NCBI GenBank assembly: GCA_030040175.1
Contig: JASHUF010000015.1
Coordinates: forward strand, 1 to 7,104
Source of the DNA: Acidobacteriaceae bacterium
GTDB lineage: Bacteria > Acidobacteriota > Terriglobia > Terriglobales > Acidobacteriaceae
DNA: 7,104 bases
Direction of reading: 5' to 3'
The notes below the pieces were generated by a model. The model searched no databases. It was given only the letters and a program-made list of their open reading frames with translations, and was not told where the DNA came from. Shown here in pieces: positions 1 to 6,131 of this stretch; the stretch's first letter is position 1; the number at the start of each line of letters is the position of its first letter. Both the position numbers and the translations under genes were made by a program.

Positions 1-2560
1 TCCTGACGCACGCACTCCGCTGCGCGCCAAGCAGACTCTCTACTCCGGTCTCGCCTTCAGCCTCGACGGCAGCCGCATTTACGCGAGCTTAGCCTCGCTC
101 ACCGATCCCGTCGGCAACGACAAAGATGCGGTGGGCAGCGGCATTGCCGTCTACACCTTCAATGACGGAAAAGTCGCGCCCGCCCGGCTGATTCCTCTGC
201 CCAGAGAGAGCCTGGCGCCCGGCCGCACAACGCGCTTGCCGGCCGGCACCGAGAGCAATATGGGCGTGCCCTATCCGGCGGCGATTGCCGTTCTGAACCG
301 GTCCGGACGCGAAAAGCTTCTCGTTGCCGATAACCTTTCCGATTTTGTGGTCATGGTCGATGCTGCAACCGGCGCGGTGGAGAAGCGTTTCGATCTCTCC
401 GCAAACGACATCGTGCCTTCCACCTATCCCGTCGCCCTGGCCGTGGCCAAAGACGGCCGCCACGCCTATGTGGCGCTCTGGAACGCATCGGAGATTGCAG
501 AACTCGATCTCGCCAGCGGTACCGTGGGACGCGAGCTGGCGCTGTTCAAACCCGCGAGCGACGTTGCGCCGGGTACGCATCCCTGCGCGTTTGCTTTCTC
601 GCCCGACGGCAAAACGCTCTACGTAGCGCTGGCCAATCGCGACGCCGTGGCCGCGGTAAATTTAAGCGCCGGGCAGTTCACCGTCAAAGGCTTTTTCGAT
701 ACCCGCTTGCCGGGGCAGACGTACTTTGGCGCCGAGCCGGTGGCCGTGGCGCTGAATGCCAACGGCGTCCGGCTTTACGCCGCGGACATGGGCAGCGATG
801 CGGTGGCCGTCTTCGATACGCGCAAGCTCACGCCGAAGGCAGCGATGGCCGGCATGGTGGAACCCGACGGCTTCATTCCCACCGACTGGCTGCCCATGTC
901 CATGGCCTTTGACTCCCTGCCGCAGGGCGGACGGCTTTTTGTGGCCACGGCCAAAGGCACGGGAACGGGCCCCAACAACTTTCCCCAGCGGCCGGCCGAA
1001 GATGCCGGGAACGATTCCATGAGCCGCGGAAGCGCCTATATCGGCACGCTGCTCTACGGCTCGCTCGCGGGCGTCGACGAGTCGGCGATCGAAAACGACC
1101 TGCCGCAGTGGACCCCGGTGGTGCTCGATTCCAACCTGATGATCGCAGGGCAAAAGAAGATCGCCTTTGCCGGCGGCCGGCCGAATCCCATTAAGCACGT
1201 GATTTACATCATCAAGGAGAATCGAACCTACGACCAGATCCTGGGCGATCTTGAGCAGGAGGGCAAGCCGGTGGGCAACGGCGACGCGAAGCTCAGCATG
1301 TACGGCGCGGCGGTCACGCCCAACGAACACAAGCTTGCGCTCCAATTCGGCGTGCTCGACAACTTCTTCGATTCGGGCGAGGTCTCGGGCGACGGCCACG
1401 TCTGGTCGACGGCGGGCATCGCCTCAGACTATCTTGAAAAGACCTGGCAGCAGAGCTATCGCGGCGAGCAGCGGCCGTACGATTTCGAAGGCGTGGTGGC
1501 CGACGGCTTTCCGCTGCTCCAGAACATTCCCGACGTGAACGAGCCCTGGAGCGGCTATCTGTGGGGCGATCTGGCCGCGCACGGCAAGAGCTACTACCAC
1601 TTCGGCGAGTTCGTCATTTCCACCTTTTGCGATGAGCCGGTGGTGGCCGATCCCAAGCTGGGGCCCATGCTGGCGGGCCCGAAGTGCGCCCATAAGGAGT
1701 ACGCGCCGGGCGGTGCGCTGCCCGAGGCCTGGGGCGGCGGCGTGAACAAATGGCCATGGCCGATTCCCGTGCTCGTGGCCAATACGGCCACCAAGCCGGA
1801 GCTCGTGGGCCACTTCGATCCCGATGCGCCCGACTTCAATCTGCTCGTCCCCGATCAGATTCGCGTGGAGGTCTTTCTCCGTCATTTGAAGGGATGGATC
1901 GCCGACCGTGCGCAGGGCAGAGACACCATGCCGGACTTTATCATGCTGCGTCTGCCCGACGATCACACCGCGGGTACGCGGCCCGGCTGGCCTACGCCCA
2001 GGGCCTCGGTGGCCGACAACGATCTCGCCGTGGGCCGCGCCGTCGAAGCGGTTTCGCATTCGCCTTTCTGGGACGACACGGCGTTTTTCATCCTCGAAGA
2101 CGACGCCCAGAATGGCGCCGACCACGTGGATGCGCACCGCAGCATCGCGCTGGTCGTCAGCAAGTACGCGCCCCGCGGCCAAAATGGAACGCCGTTTGTC
2201 GACGGCCATTTTTATTCGACGGTCAGCGTGGTCCGCACCATGGAGATTCTTCTGGGCCTGCCGCCGATGAACAACAACGACGCCTTCTGCTCCATCATGG
2301 CCGGTCTTTTCACGGGTTCCGGCGATCAGCCTGCTTACGACGCCGATACTTCGAACCGCGACAACGGACTCATCTACACGGCCAACAGCCCCGGCGCCGA
2401 AGGCGCGCGCGCGAGCATGAAAATGGACTTCAGCCACGAGGATCGCGCACCGGTGGAAAAGCTGAATGTGATCCTGTGGAAAGACGCGATGGGCAAGGCG
2501 CCGGTGCCGGCGATGCTGAAGGCGAAAGGGAAGAAGGCCAGCCGGGATGATGACGATTAA
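1..2560 (+). CDS. Beta-propeller / alkaline-phosphatase-like phosphoesterase fusion protein (5'-truncated)
   Basis: The reading frame is open from base 2, so the start is outside the window. A GTG at 131 is possible, but the 43 codons before it already read like propeller sequence (SGLAFSLDGSRIYAS). 852 residues are visible, numbered from base 2. Residues 1 to about 390 form a YVTN/YncE-type beta-propeller: the blade motif xPxAxAx...G..LYVA recurs near residues 91, 142, 193 and 245, a spacing of 51-52. The phosphoesterase domain (PF04185-like) follows. It opens with IKHVIYIIKENRTYD, with the family's Glu-Asn pair at 406-407. It continues with DDHTAG at 653 and EDDAQNGADHVDAH at 699-712, which are probable metal ligands. 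The end is a short basic then acidic tail (DDDD). Such fusions are often annotated as bifunctional YncE/alkaline phosphatase family proteins and are usually exported, but no signal peptide can be seen here. The substrate is unknown. A functional link to the downstream respiratory operon is not evident. Confidence 0.88.
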   Translation, partial: PDARTPLRAKQTLYSGLAFSLDGSRIYASLASLTDPVGNDKDAVGSGIAVYTFNDGKVAPARLIPLPRESLAPGRTTRLPAGTESNMGVPYPAAIAVLNRSGREKLLVADNLSDFVVMVDAATGAVEKRFDLSANDIVPSTYPVALAVAKDGRHAYVALWNASEIAELDLASGTVGRELALFKPASDVAPGTHPCAFAFSPDGKTLYVALANRDAVAAVNLSAGQFTVKGFFDTRLPGQTYFGAEPVAVALNANGVRLYAADMGSDAVAVFDTRKLTPKAAMAGMVEPDGFIPTDWLPMSMAFDSLPQGGRLFVATAKGTGTGPNNFPQRPAEDAGNDSMSRGSAYIGTLLYGSLAGVDESAIENDLPQWTPVVLDSNLMIAGQKKIAFAGGRPNPIKHVIYIIKENRTYDQILGDLEQEGKPVGNGDAKLSMYGAAVTPNEHKLALQFGVLDNFFDSGEVSGDGHVWSTAGIASDYLEKTWQQSYRGEQRPYDFEGVVADGFPLLQNIPDVNEPWSGYLWGDLAAHGKSYYHFGEFVISTFCDEPVVADPKLGPMLAGPKCAHKEYAPGGALPEAWGGGVNKWPWPIPVLVANTATKPELVGHFDPDAPDFNLLVPDQIRVEVFLRHLKGWIADRAQGRDTMPDFIMLRLPDDHTAGTRPGWPTPRASVADNDLAVGRAVEAVSHSPFWDDTAFFILEDDAQNGADHVDAHRSIALVVSKYAPRGQNGTPFVDGHFYSTVSVVRTMEILLGLPPMNNNDAFCSIMAGLFTGSGDQPAYDADTSNRDNGLIYTANSPGAEGARASMKMDFSHEDRAPVEKLNVILWKDAMGKAPVPAMLKAKGKKASRDDDD

Positions 2561-2740
2561 GCGGCGCGTGAGACCCCAGCCGGCCGCTCCAATCCGGGCT
2601 GCGGCCGCAGTCGGCGAGCGGTTCACAGGATGGGATAAGCGGTGAGAAAATGGGACTGAACGGGAACTTGAGCGCGCCCGCGCATCGCCAAAACCCGCCC
2701 GGAACTGGTACGTTGAATTAGAAGGATTTTCGCTCAGGAA

Positions 2741-3112
2741 ATGGCTTCGAGCCCTTATTTTTCCCTGGCAGTTCTTTTCCTAGCCGCGCTCTTGTTCGGG
2801 CTCGCTCCGCTGGGGCTGGCATGGGTGTGGGCGCGCGTGTTCTCGCCGCGCAAGCCGAACCCGATCAAGAACTCCATCTACGAGTGCGGGCTGGTTTCCC
2901 AAGGCGACGCGTGGGTGCAGTTTCGCTCCGCCTACTACCTCTATGCCATCATCTTTCTCATTTTCGATGTGGAAGCCGTGTTCCTGCTGCCCTTCGCGGT
3001 TGCGTTCACGGGGCTTGGCGTAGCGGCCTGCATCTCCATGCTCATTTTTGTGCTGATGCTGGTGGAAGGCCTGGCCTGGGCGTGGGCGAAGGGAATTTTG
3101 ACGTGGGCTTGA
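2741..3112 (+). CDS. nuoA: NADH-quinone oxidoreductase subunit A
   Basis: NuoA is a small membrane subunit of complex I that lies beside the quinone channel and contacts NuoH and the NuoB/D interface. The 123 residues match the usual length. Three membrane helices are visible at about residues 8-31, 64-86 and 92-115. The conserved loop PNPIKNSIYECG (Cys49) and the FRSAYYLYAIIFLIFDVEAVFLLP signature (given here in full up to its Pro; Asp76 and Glu78 are the family's acidic pair) are both present. The C-terminus reads WAWAKGILTWA, where many homologues, as I recall them, have YEWxKGALEW, so two usual glutamates appear to be missing. The ATG follows a weak purine run: GAAGGA at 2721-2726 is rather far away and AGGAA abuts the codon. 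It is the first gene of the operon, 180 bases after the phosphoesterase gene. Its TGA stop lies inside a perfect hairpin (3104-3136). Confidence 0.95.
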   Translation: MASSPYFSLAVLFLAALLFGLAPLGLAWVWARVFSPRKPNPIKNSIYECGLVSQGDAWVQFRSAYYLYAIIFLIFDVEAVFLLPFAVAFTGLGVAACISMLIFVLMLVEGLAWAWAKGILTWA

Positions 3113-3136
3113 TCCGCCGTAGGCGGATCAAGCCCA
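3104..3136. repeat. Perfect 15-bp hairpin across the nuoA stop codon
   Basis: Arm 3104-3118 (TGGGCTTGATCCGCC) is the exact reverse complement of arm 3122-3136, with the 3-base loop GTA between them. The left arm contains the last two codons and the TGA stop of nuoA (3110-3112). No T-run follows, so it does not look like a classical intrinsic terminator, and the operon continues downstream. It could be a REP-like element, an mRNA-stabilising stem, or attenuating. The core GATCCGCC-GTA-GGCGGATC looks like a mobile or dispersed palindrome, but dispersal cannot be shown from one copy. Confidence 0.85.
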
Positions 3137-3225
3137 GCTCCTAGCTGCTAGCTTCTAGCCGCTAGCTGTGAAAGCACAAGGCGGCAGCGCCCGGGCTAGA
3201 AGCTGAGAGCTAGAAGCTAAGAGCT
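3136..3225. repeat. Inverted pair of AGCTNCT heptamer arrays between nuoA and nuoB
   Basis: Five tandem 7-base units of consensus AGCTNCT run from 3136 to 3170. After a short spacer, four units of the reverse complement AGNAGCT run from 3198 to 3225. Aligning 3136-3168 against 3193-3225 gives about 24 Watson-Crick pairs, 3 G-U pairs and 6 mismatches, with a 24-base loop, so the transcript could fold into a long hairpin. The same family recurs after nuoD. TAG occurs at 3142, 3149 and 3156, closing all three forward frames. The right arm ends just before the nuoB ribosome-binding site (GAGGAG, 3227-3232). Confidence 0.88.
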
Positions 3226-3243
3226 TGAGGAGCAACGCGACTC

Positions 3244-3906
3244 ATGGTCGACAACGAACTGAAGATCGAGCTGGGCAAGCAGGGCATCCTCGTCACCACC
3301 ATCGAGGAGCTCTACAACTGGGGCCGGCGCAGCTCGGTGTGGCCCATGCAGTTCGGCCTGGCCTGCTGCGCCATTGAGATGATCGCCACCACCATGGCCC
3401 GCTACGATCTGGCCCGTTTCGGCGCCGAGGTCTTTCGCCCTTCGCCGCGCCAGGCCGATCTGATGATCGTCTCCGGGACGGTGACCAAGAAGATGGCGCC
3501 GCAGGTGGTGCGCCTTTACAACCAGATGGCCGAGCCGAAATACGTGATCGCGATGGGCGCCTGCGCCATCTCCGGCGGGCCGTTCAAGCAGGGCTACAAC
3601 GTGCTCAAGGGCATCGATCGCTACATTCCCGTGGACGTGCATATTCCCGGCTGCCCGCCGCGGCCCGAGGCGCTGATCCAGGCCTTCATGACCCTGCAGA
3701 AGAAGATTGACGGTCAGCCTTTAACCGGCGAGGGCCGTCCGCGCTTTCTTGATGCCGATGCGCAGTGCGAGTTTCCGGTGCCGGAACAGGGCGCACACGA
3801 TTTGGAGCCGCCTTCGAACCAGGGCGTGTGGCCGGTGGAGATACAGGGAGTAGGCAGCAGGGAACGAAGAGACATCGATGGAAGGCAAGTTTCAACTGAC
3901 CACTGA
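3244..3906 (+). CDS. nuoB: NADH-quinone oxidoreductase subunit B
   Basis: NuoB carries cluster N2, the terminal [4Fe-4S] centre that passes electrons to quinone at the NuoB/NuoD interface in the connecting arm. The four N2 ligands are visible: the adjacent Cys41-Cys42 in [10 protein letters not shown], Cys107 in GACAISGG and Cys137 in [10 protein letters not shown]. The [17 protein letters not shown] segment is also typical. The ATG start sits 11 bases after GAGGAG. The core ends near residue 160 (MTLQKKI). A tail of about 60 residues follows, and its last 20 or so (201-220, [10 protein letters not shown]...STDH) are encoded by heptamer repeats (3845-3872 and 3895 on) rather than by recognisable NuoB sequence. 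The TGA stop at 3904-3906 falls inside the second ACTGAYC unit. The gene was therefore probably extended or re-terminated by repeat insertion. It lies between nuoA and nuoC in the standard order. Confidence 0.97.
   Translation: MVDNELKIELGKQGILVTTIEELYNWGRRSSVWPMQFGLACCAIEMIATTMARYDLARFGAEVFRPSPRQADLMIVSGTVTKKMAPQVVRLYNQMAEPKYVIAMGACAISGGPFKQGYNVLKGIDRYIPVDVHIPGCPPRPEALIQAFMTLQKKIDGQPLTGEGRPRFLDADAQCEFPVPEQGAHDLEPPSNQGVWPVEIQGVGSRERRDIDGRQVSTDH
3845..3872. repeat. AGGGANY-type heptamer run inside the 3' end of nuoB
   Basis: Four consecutive 7-base units (AGGGAGT, AGGCAGC, AGGGAAC, GAAGAGA) are translated as part of the NuoB C-terminal tail. The 10-base word AGCAGGGAAC (3856-3865) recurs exactly at 4595-4604, in the 3' end of nuoC, where the same family lies again. 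The last unit is degenerate. Confidence 0.65.
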
Positions 3907-3929
3907 CCACTGATCACTGTCCACTGATC
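3895..3929. repeat. Five ACTGAYC heptamers over the nuoB stop and the nuoB-nuoC spacer
   Basis: Five contiguous 7-base units (ACTGACC twice, ACTGATC, ACTGTCC, ACTGATC) fill almost all of the spacer. The nuoB TGA stop is part of the second unit. No inverted partner array is seen, unlike the AGCTNCT arrays. The array ends one base before the AGGAG ribosome-binding site of nuoC. Its complement is free of stops and would read as SGQWSV-like peptide, a common spurious translation. Confidence 0.9.
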
Positions 3930-3930
3930 T

Positions 3931-3935
3931 AGGAG
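3931..3935 (+). promoter_or_regulatory. Ribosome-binding site fixing the TTG start of nuoC
   Basis: AGGAG lies 5 bases before TTG at 3941. This supports the rare TTG start, since no in-frame ATG or GTG lies between the repeat array and the conserved part of NuoC. Confidence 0.7.
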
Positions 3936-3940
3936 CTGCA

Positions 3941-4621
3941 TTGAAGACAGTCGAAGAGATCAAAGCGGCAATTGAGGCAGCCGTGCCCGGAGCGGGCGTA
4001 ACGGTGGTGCTCAATCCCAGTCCCTCGGCGCAGCACTCGCTGCGGCTCGAGCCCGCGCACGCCCTCGCGGTGGCCGCGTTTCTGCGCGACGATCCGGAAC
4101 TCGCCTTCGACTATCTCTCCAACGTCACCGGAGTGGACTGGCTGGACAAGGAGATCGCGGAGAAAGTGAAAGTAACGCGTCAGGTGACGAAGACTGTCGA
4201 CGGACCCGAGGGGACAAAACTTGAGCAGGTCGTCGACGAGATTGTCGAGGAAACGCGCAAGCACGTCGAGCCCGGTTCTCTTGAAGCCGTCTATCACCTT
4301 TACTCGGTCGCCCTCCGCCACGGCCCGCTGGTGCTGCGCATGCGCACCGTCAACCGCACGGACAAAGTGGAGCTGCCCTCACTCACGCCCGTCTGGCGCG
4401 CGGCCGAGCTTCAGGAGCGCGAGGTCTTCGATCTCTACGGCATTGTTTTCACCGGCCACCCGGACCTGCGCCGCATTCTCATGTGGGACGAATTCAAGGA
4501 CTACCCCATGCGCAAAGACTACGTGGAGCCGGACGACTACGAGTACGAGCCCACGGCGCACGATGCGGTGCTGAAGCGGGCGCAGGAGCACAGAAGCAGG
4601 GAACAAGGGAGTAGGGACTAG
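3941..4621 (+). CDS. nuoC: NADH-quinone oxidoreductase subunit C (with internal insertion)
   Basis: NuoC is the 30-kDa-type peripheral subunit that packs against NuoD and NuoB in the connecting arm; it binds no cofactor. The N-terminal half (residues 1-67, ending [12 protein letters not shown]) and the C-terminal signature ([20 protein letters not shown] at 159-178, then YPMRKDY) identify it. In most NuoC proteins the VDW/VDY motif is followed within a few residues by the EVVYHLLS strand. Here about 46 charged residues (68-113) separate VDW from LEAVYHLYS. The start is TTG with a good AGGAG site. The last 10 residues ([10 protein letters not shown], 217-226) and the TAG stop are encoded by AGGGANY heptamers. 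It is not fused to nuoD, unlike the nuoCD of enterobacteria. 194 bases separate it from nuoD. Confidence 0.95.
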   Translation: MKTVEEIKAAIEAAVPGAGVTVVLNPSPSAQHSLRLEPAHALAVAAFLRDDPELAFDYLSNVTGVDWLDKEIAEKVKVTRQVTKTVDGPEGTKLEQVVDEIVEETRKHVEPGSLEAVYHLYSVALRHGPLVLRMRTVNRTDKVELPSLTPVWRAAELQEREVFDLYGIVFTGHPDLRRILMWDEFKDYPMRKDYVEPDDYEYEPTAHDAVLKRAQEHRSREQGSRD

Positions 4622-4633
4622 GGGCTAGAACTG
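4598..4633. repeat. AGGGANY heptamer run over the nuoC stop
   Basis: Near-tandem 7-base units AGGGAAC, AGGGAGT, AGGGACT, AGGGGCT and AGAACTG are seen, with one extra A (4605) after the first. The TAG stop of nuoC (4619-4621) is created at the junction of AGGGACT and AGGGGCT. A partial unit (AGAAGC, 4592-4597) precedes them. The family also occurs at the end of nuoB. Confidence 0.75.
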
Positions 4634-4656
4634 GTTGCATAAATGGCTTTGTAAAA

Positions 4657-4753
4657 GGGCCCGGCTTCCCGGGGCCCCCAGCGACAGGTCTTCGTCGCTG
4701 GGGTGGCTTGAGCCGGGCCGCAAAGGCCGCATCAACATTGGGGCTTTAGCCCC
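4657..4753. repeat. REP-like composite hairpin element upstream of nuoD
   Basis: Outer arms 4658-4666 (GGCCCGGCT) and 4711-4719 pair perfectly over 9 bp. Nested inside, CCCCAGCGAC at 4676-4685 pairs perfectly with 4694-4703 over 10 bp with an 8-base loop. A third small hairpin follows: GGGGC 4740-4744, loop TTTA, GCCCC 4749-4753. No T-run follows any of the stems, so a terminator is unlikely. The layout resembles dispersed palindromic (REP/BIME-type) elements. It fills most of the 194-base nuoC-nuoD spacer, and the rest up to 4815 shows only the purine run AGGGAAG (4801-4807) before the nuoD ATG. Confidence 0.7.
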
Positions 4754-4815
4754 TGAGGGACACTACCCAACAGCCTGAGGCCATCTATGCAACTAACTCT
4801 AGGGAAGAAAGATCA

Positions 4816-5988
4816 ATGAGCGTGGCGGAGACAAGGACGGAGAGAAGTGCCGGCTGGAACCGGCCGCCGGCGGTTGAGCCGGAGGGCGAAGGCGAGCTGC
4901 TGGAAGTGGCCATGGGCCCGCACCATCCTTCGACGCACGGCGTCTTCCGCATGGACGTGTCCCTGGACGGCGAACGCGTGGTGCGCCTGAAGCCGGTCTT
5001 CGGCTACCTGCACCGCAACCACGAGAAGATCGCCGAGGGCGTAGCGTACCTGGCCTCCATGCCGTACACCGACCGGCTCGATTATTTCTGTTCCCTCACC
5101 AACAACTGGGCCTACGCACTCGCCGTTGAGAAGCTCGCCGGCCAGGAGGTGCCCGCGCGCGCCGAGTACATTCGCGTGATCCTCGCCGAGCTGACCCGCA
5201 TCCAGAACCACGCGTCGACGATCGGATTTTTGCTCCAGGAGATGGGCGCCAGCGGCACGCCGCTCATGTACGCCTTCCGCGAGCGGGAGAAAATTCTGGA
5301 CCTCTTTGAGTCGCTCACCGGCTCGCGCATGATGTGCAACTACATGCGCTTCGGCGGCTGCCGCGTGGATCTTTCTTCAGCCTGGATCGAGGCTACGAAG
5401 AAGGTGGTCGCCGGCCTGCCCGCCTTTGTGGACGAGTTCGAGGCGCTGCTCACGGGCAACGAGATTCTCATGGCGCGCTGCCAGGGCGTGGGCGTGTTGA
5501 AGCCGGACCTGGCCGTGAATGCCGGCATCAGCGGGCCCATGCTGCGCGCCTCCGGCGTCAATTACGACCTTCGCAAAGTGGACCATTACGGCATCTACGA
5601 CCGCTTTCAGTTCCGCGTGCCGCTGGGCGATCACGGAGACATCTACGACCGCTACATGGTGCGCGTCCTGGAGATGCGCGAGTCCATCGGCATTTTGAAC
5701 CAGGCGCTCCAAGACATTCCTTTGGGCCCCATCATGGACGCGAAGGCCAAGCTGCGCGGCTTCCGGCCCAAGCCCGGCGAGGCCTACGGGCGCATCGAGG
5801 CGCCTAAGGGCGAGCTTGGTTTTTACCTAATCAGCGACGGCGGACCGAATCCGTACCGGTATCGCGTGCGCCCGCCGAGCCTGATCAACCTGACGGTTCT
5901 CGAAGACATGTGCCTGGGCCACAACGTGGCCGACGTGGTGCTGATCTTCGGCAGCGTGGATATTGTGCTGGGAGAAGTGGATAGATAG
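4816..5988 (+). CDS. nuoD: NADH-quinone oxidoreductase subunit D
   Basis: NuoD is the 49-kDa-type subunit, related to the [NiFe]-hydrogenase large subunit, that forms most of the quinone-reduction pocket with NuoB. The 390 residues match the usual length. The family signature [12 protein letters not shown] starts at residue 34. His41 and Tyr90 (in DRLDY) lie 49 residues apart, the same spacing as the quinone-head ligands His38 and Tyr87 of Thermus Nqo4, so they are the probable equivalents. The protein ends exactly at the conserved [12 protein letters not shown] terminus, so it is complete. The first 27 or so residues are a polar, poorly conserved extension. The ATG has a modest AGGGAAG site 8 bases upstream. 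The TAG stop directly adjoins the AGCTNCT array and is in phase with its repeated TAG. Confidence 0.97.
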   Translation: MSVAETRTERSAGWNRPPAVEPEGEGELLEVAMGPHHPSTHGVFRMDVSLDGERVVRLKPVFGYLHRNHEKIAEGVAYLASMPYTDRLDYFCSLTNNWAYALAVEKLAGQEVPARAEYIRVILAELTRIQNHASTIGFLLQEMGASGTPLMYAFREREKILDLFESLTGSRMMCNYMRFGGCRVDLSSAWIEATKKVVAGLPAFVDEFEALLTGNEILMARCQGVGVLKPDLAVNAGISGPMLRASGVNYDLRKVDHYGIYDRFQFRVPLGDHGDIYDRYMVRVLEMRESIGILNQALQDIPLGPIMDAKAKLRGFRPKPGEAYGRIEAPKGELGFYLISDGGPNPYRYRVRPPSLINLTVLEDMCLGHNVADVVLIFGSVDIVLGEVDR

Positions 5989-6114
5989 CTGCTAGCTTTT
6001 AGCTTCTAGCTCCTAGCTGTTCTTGCTTGAGTGAGAGTTTAGAGGTTGGACGCAGATGTGCAAATTGTCACGATGAGCTAAAAGCTGAAAGCTAGAAGCT
6101 AGAAGCTAATAGCT
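5987..6114. repeat. Second inverted pair of AGCTNCT heptamer arrays, between nuoD and nuoI
   Basis: Five AGCTNCT-type units (5987-6021) face six units of the complement, ARAAGCT-like (6073-6114), across a spacer. Pairing 5987-6021 with 6080-6114 gives about 28 Watson-Crick pairs, 3 G-U pairs and 4 mismatches over 35 positions, with a 58-base loop. Exact words shared with the nuoA-nuoB array include AGCTCCTAGCTG (3136-3147 and 6008-6019) and TAGCTGCTAGCTT (3142-3154 and 5986-5998). TAG at 5986, 5993 and 6000 closes all forward frames. The array is followed at once by the nuoI ribosome-binding site. Confidence 0.9.
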
Positions 6115-6120
6115 CAATTC

Positions 6121-6126
6121 GGAGGA
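6121..6126 (+). promoter_or_regulatory. Ribosome-binding site fixing the GTG start of nuoI
   Basis: GGAGGA lies 5 bases before GTG at 6132. It favours this start over the internal ATG at 6159, which has no such site. Confidence 0.75.
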
Positions 6127-6131
6127 TTCAA

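Noticed and set aside
2581..2607. Intrinsic terminator after the phosphoesterase gene
   Set aside because: CGGCCGC can pair with GCGGCCG across a 13-base loop, but the stem is only 7 bp and no T-run follows. Such pairings are frequent in DNA this GC-rich.
1424..2626. 400-codon open frame on the - strand
   Set aside because: It lies antisense to the phosphoesterase gene, and its translation is rich in Arg, His, Ala and Gly with no domain. It is a GC-codon shadow of the real frame.
2641..2740. Promoter for the nuo operon
   Set aside because: GGAACTT (2663-2669) and TTGAGC (2668-2673) look like possible -35 boxes, but no matching -10 box stands at a proper distance.
3136..3225. CRISPR array
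   Set aside because: The units are 7 bases long and contiguous, with no unique spacers of regular length.
3844..3906. Frameshift at the end of nuoB
   Set aside because: The conserved core is complete before this point. The odd tail is explained by in-frame repeat sequence, not by a shifted frame.
3686..3941. Small - strand frames reading SGQWSV-like peptide
   Set aside because: They are translations of the complement of the ACTGAYC heptamers and nuoB; there is no coding evidence.
4657..4719. Rho-independent terminator or riboswitch before nuoD
   Set aside because: The stems are strong, but no T-run follows, the operon continues, and no known riboswitch core is recognisable.
3104..6114. Insertion sequence in the operon
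   Set aside because: No transposase frame, no target-site duplication and no long terminal inverted repeats enclosing a gene were found; the repeats are short and non-coding.
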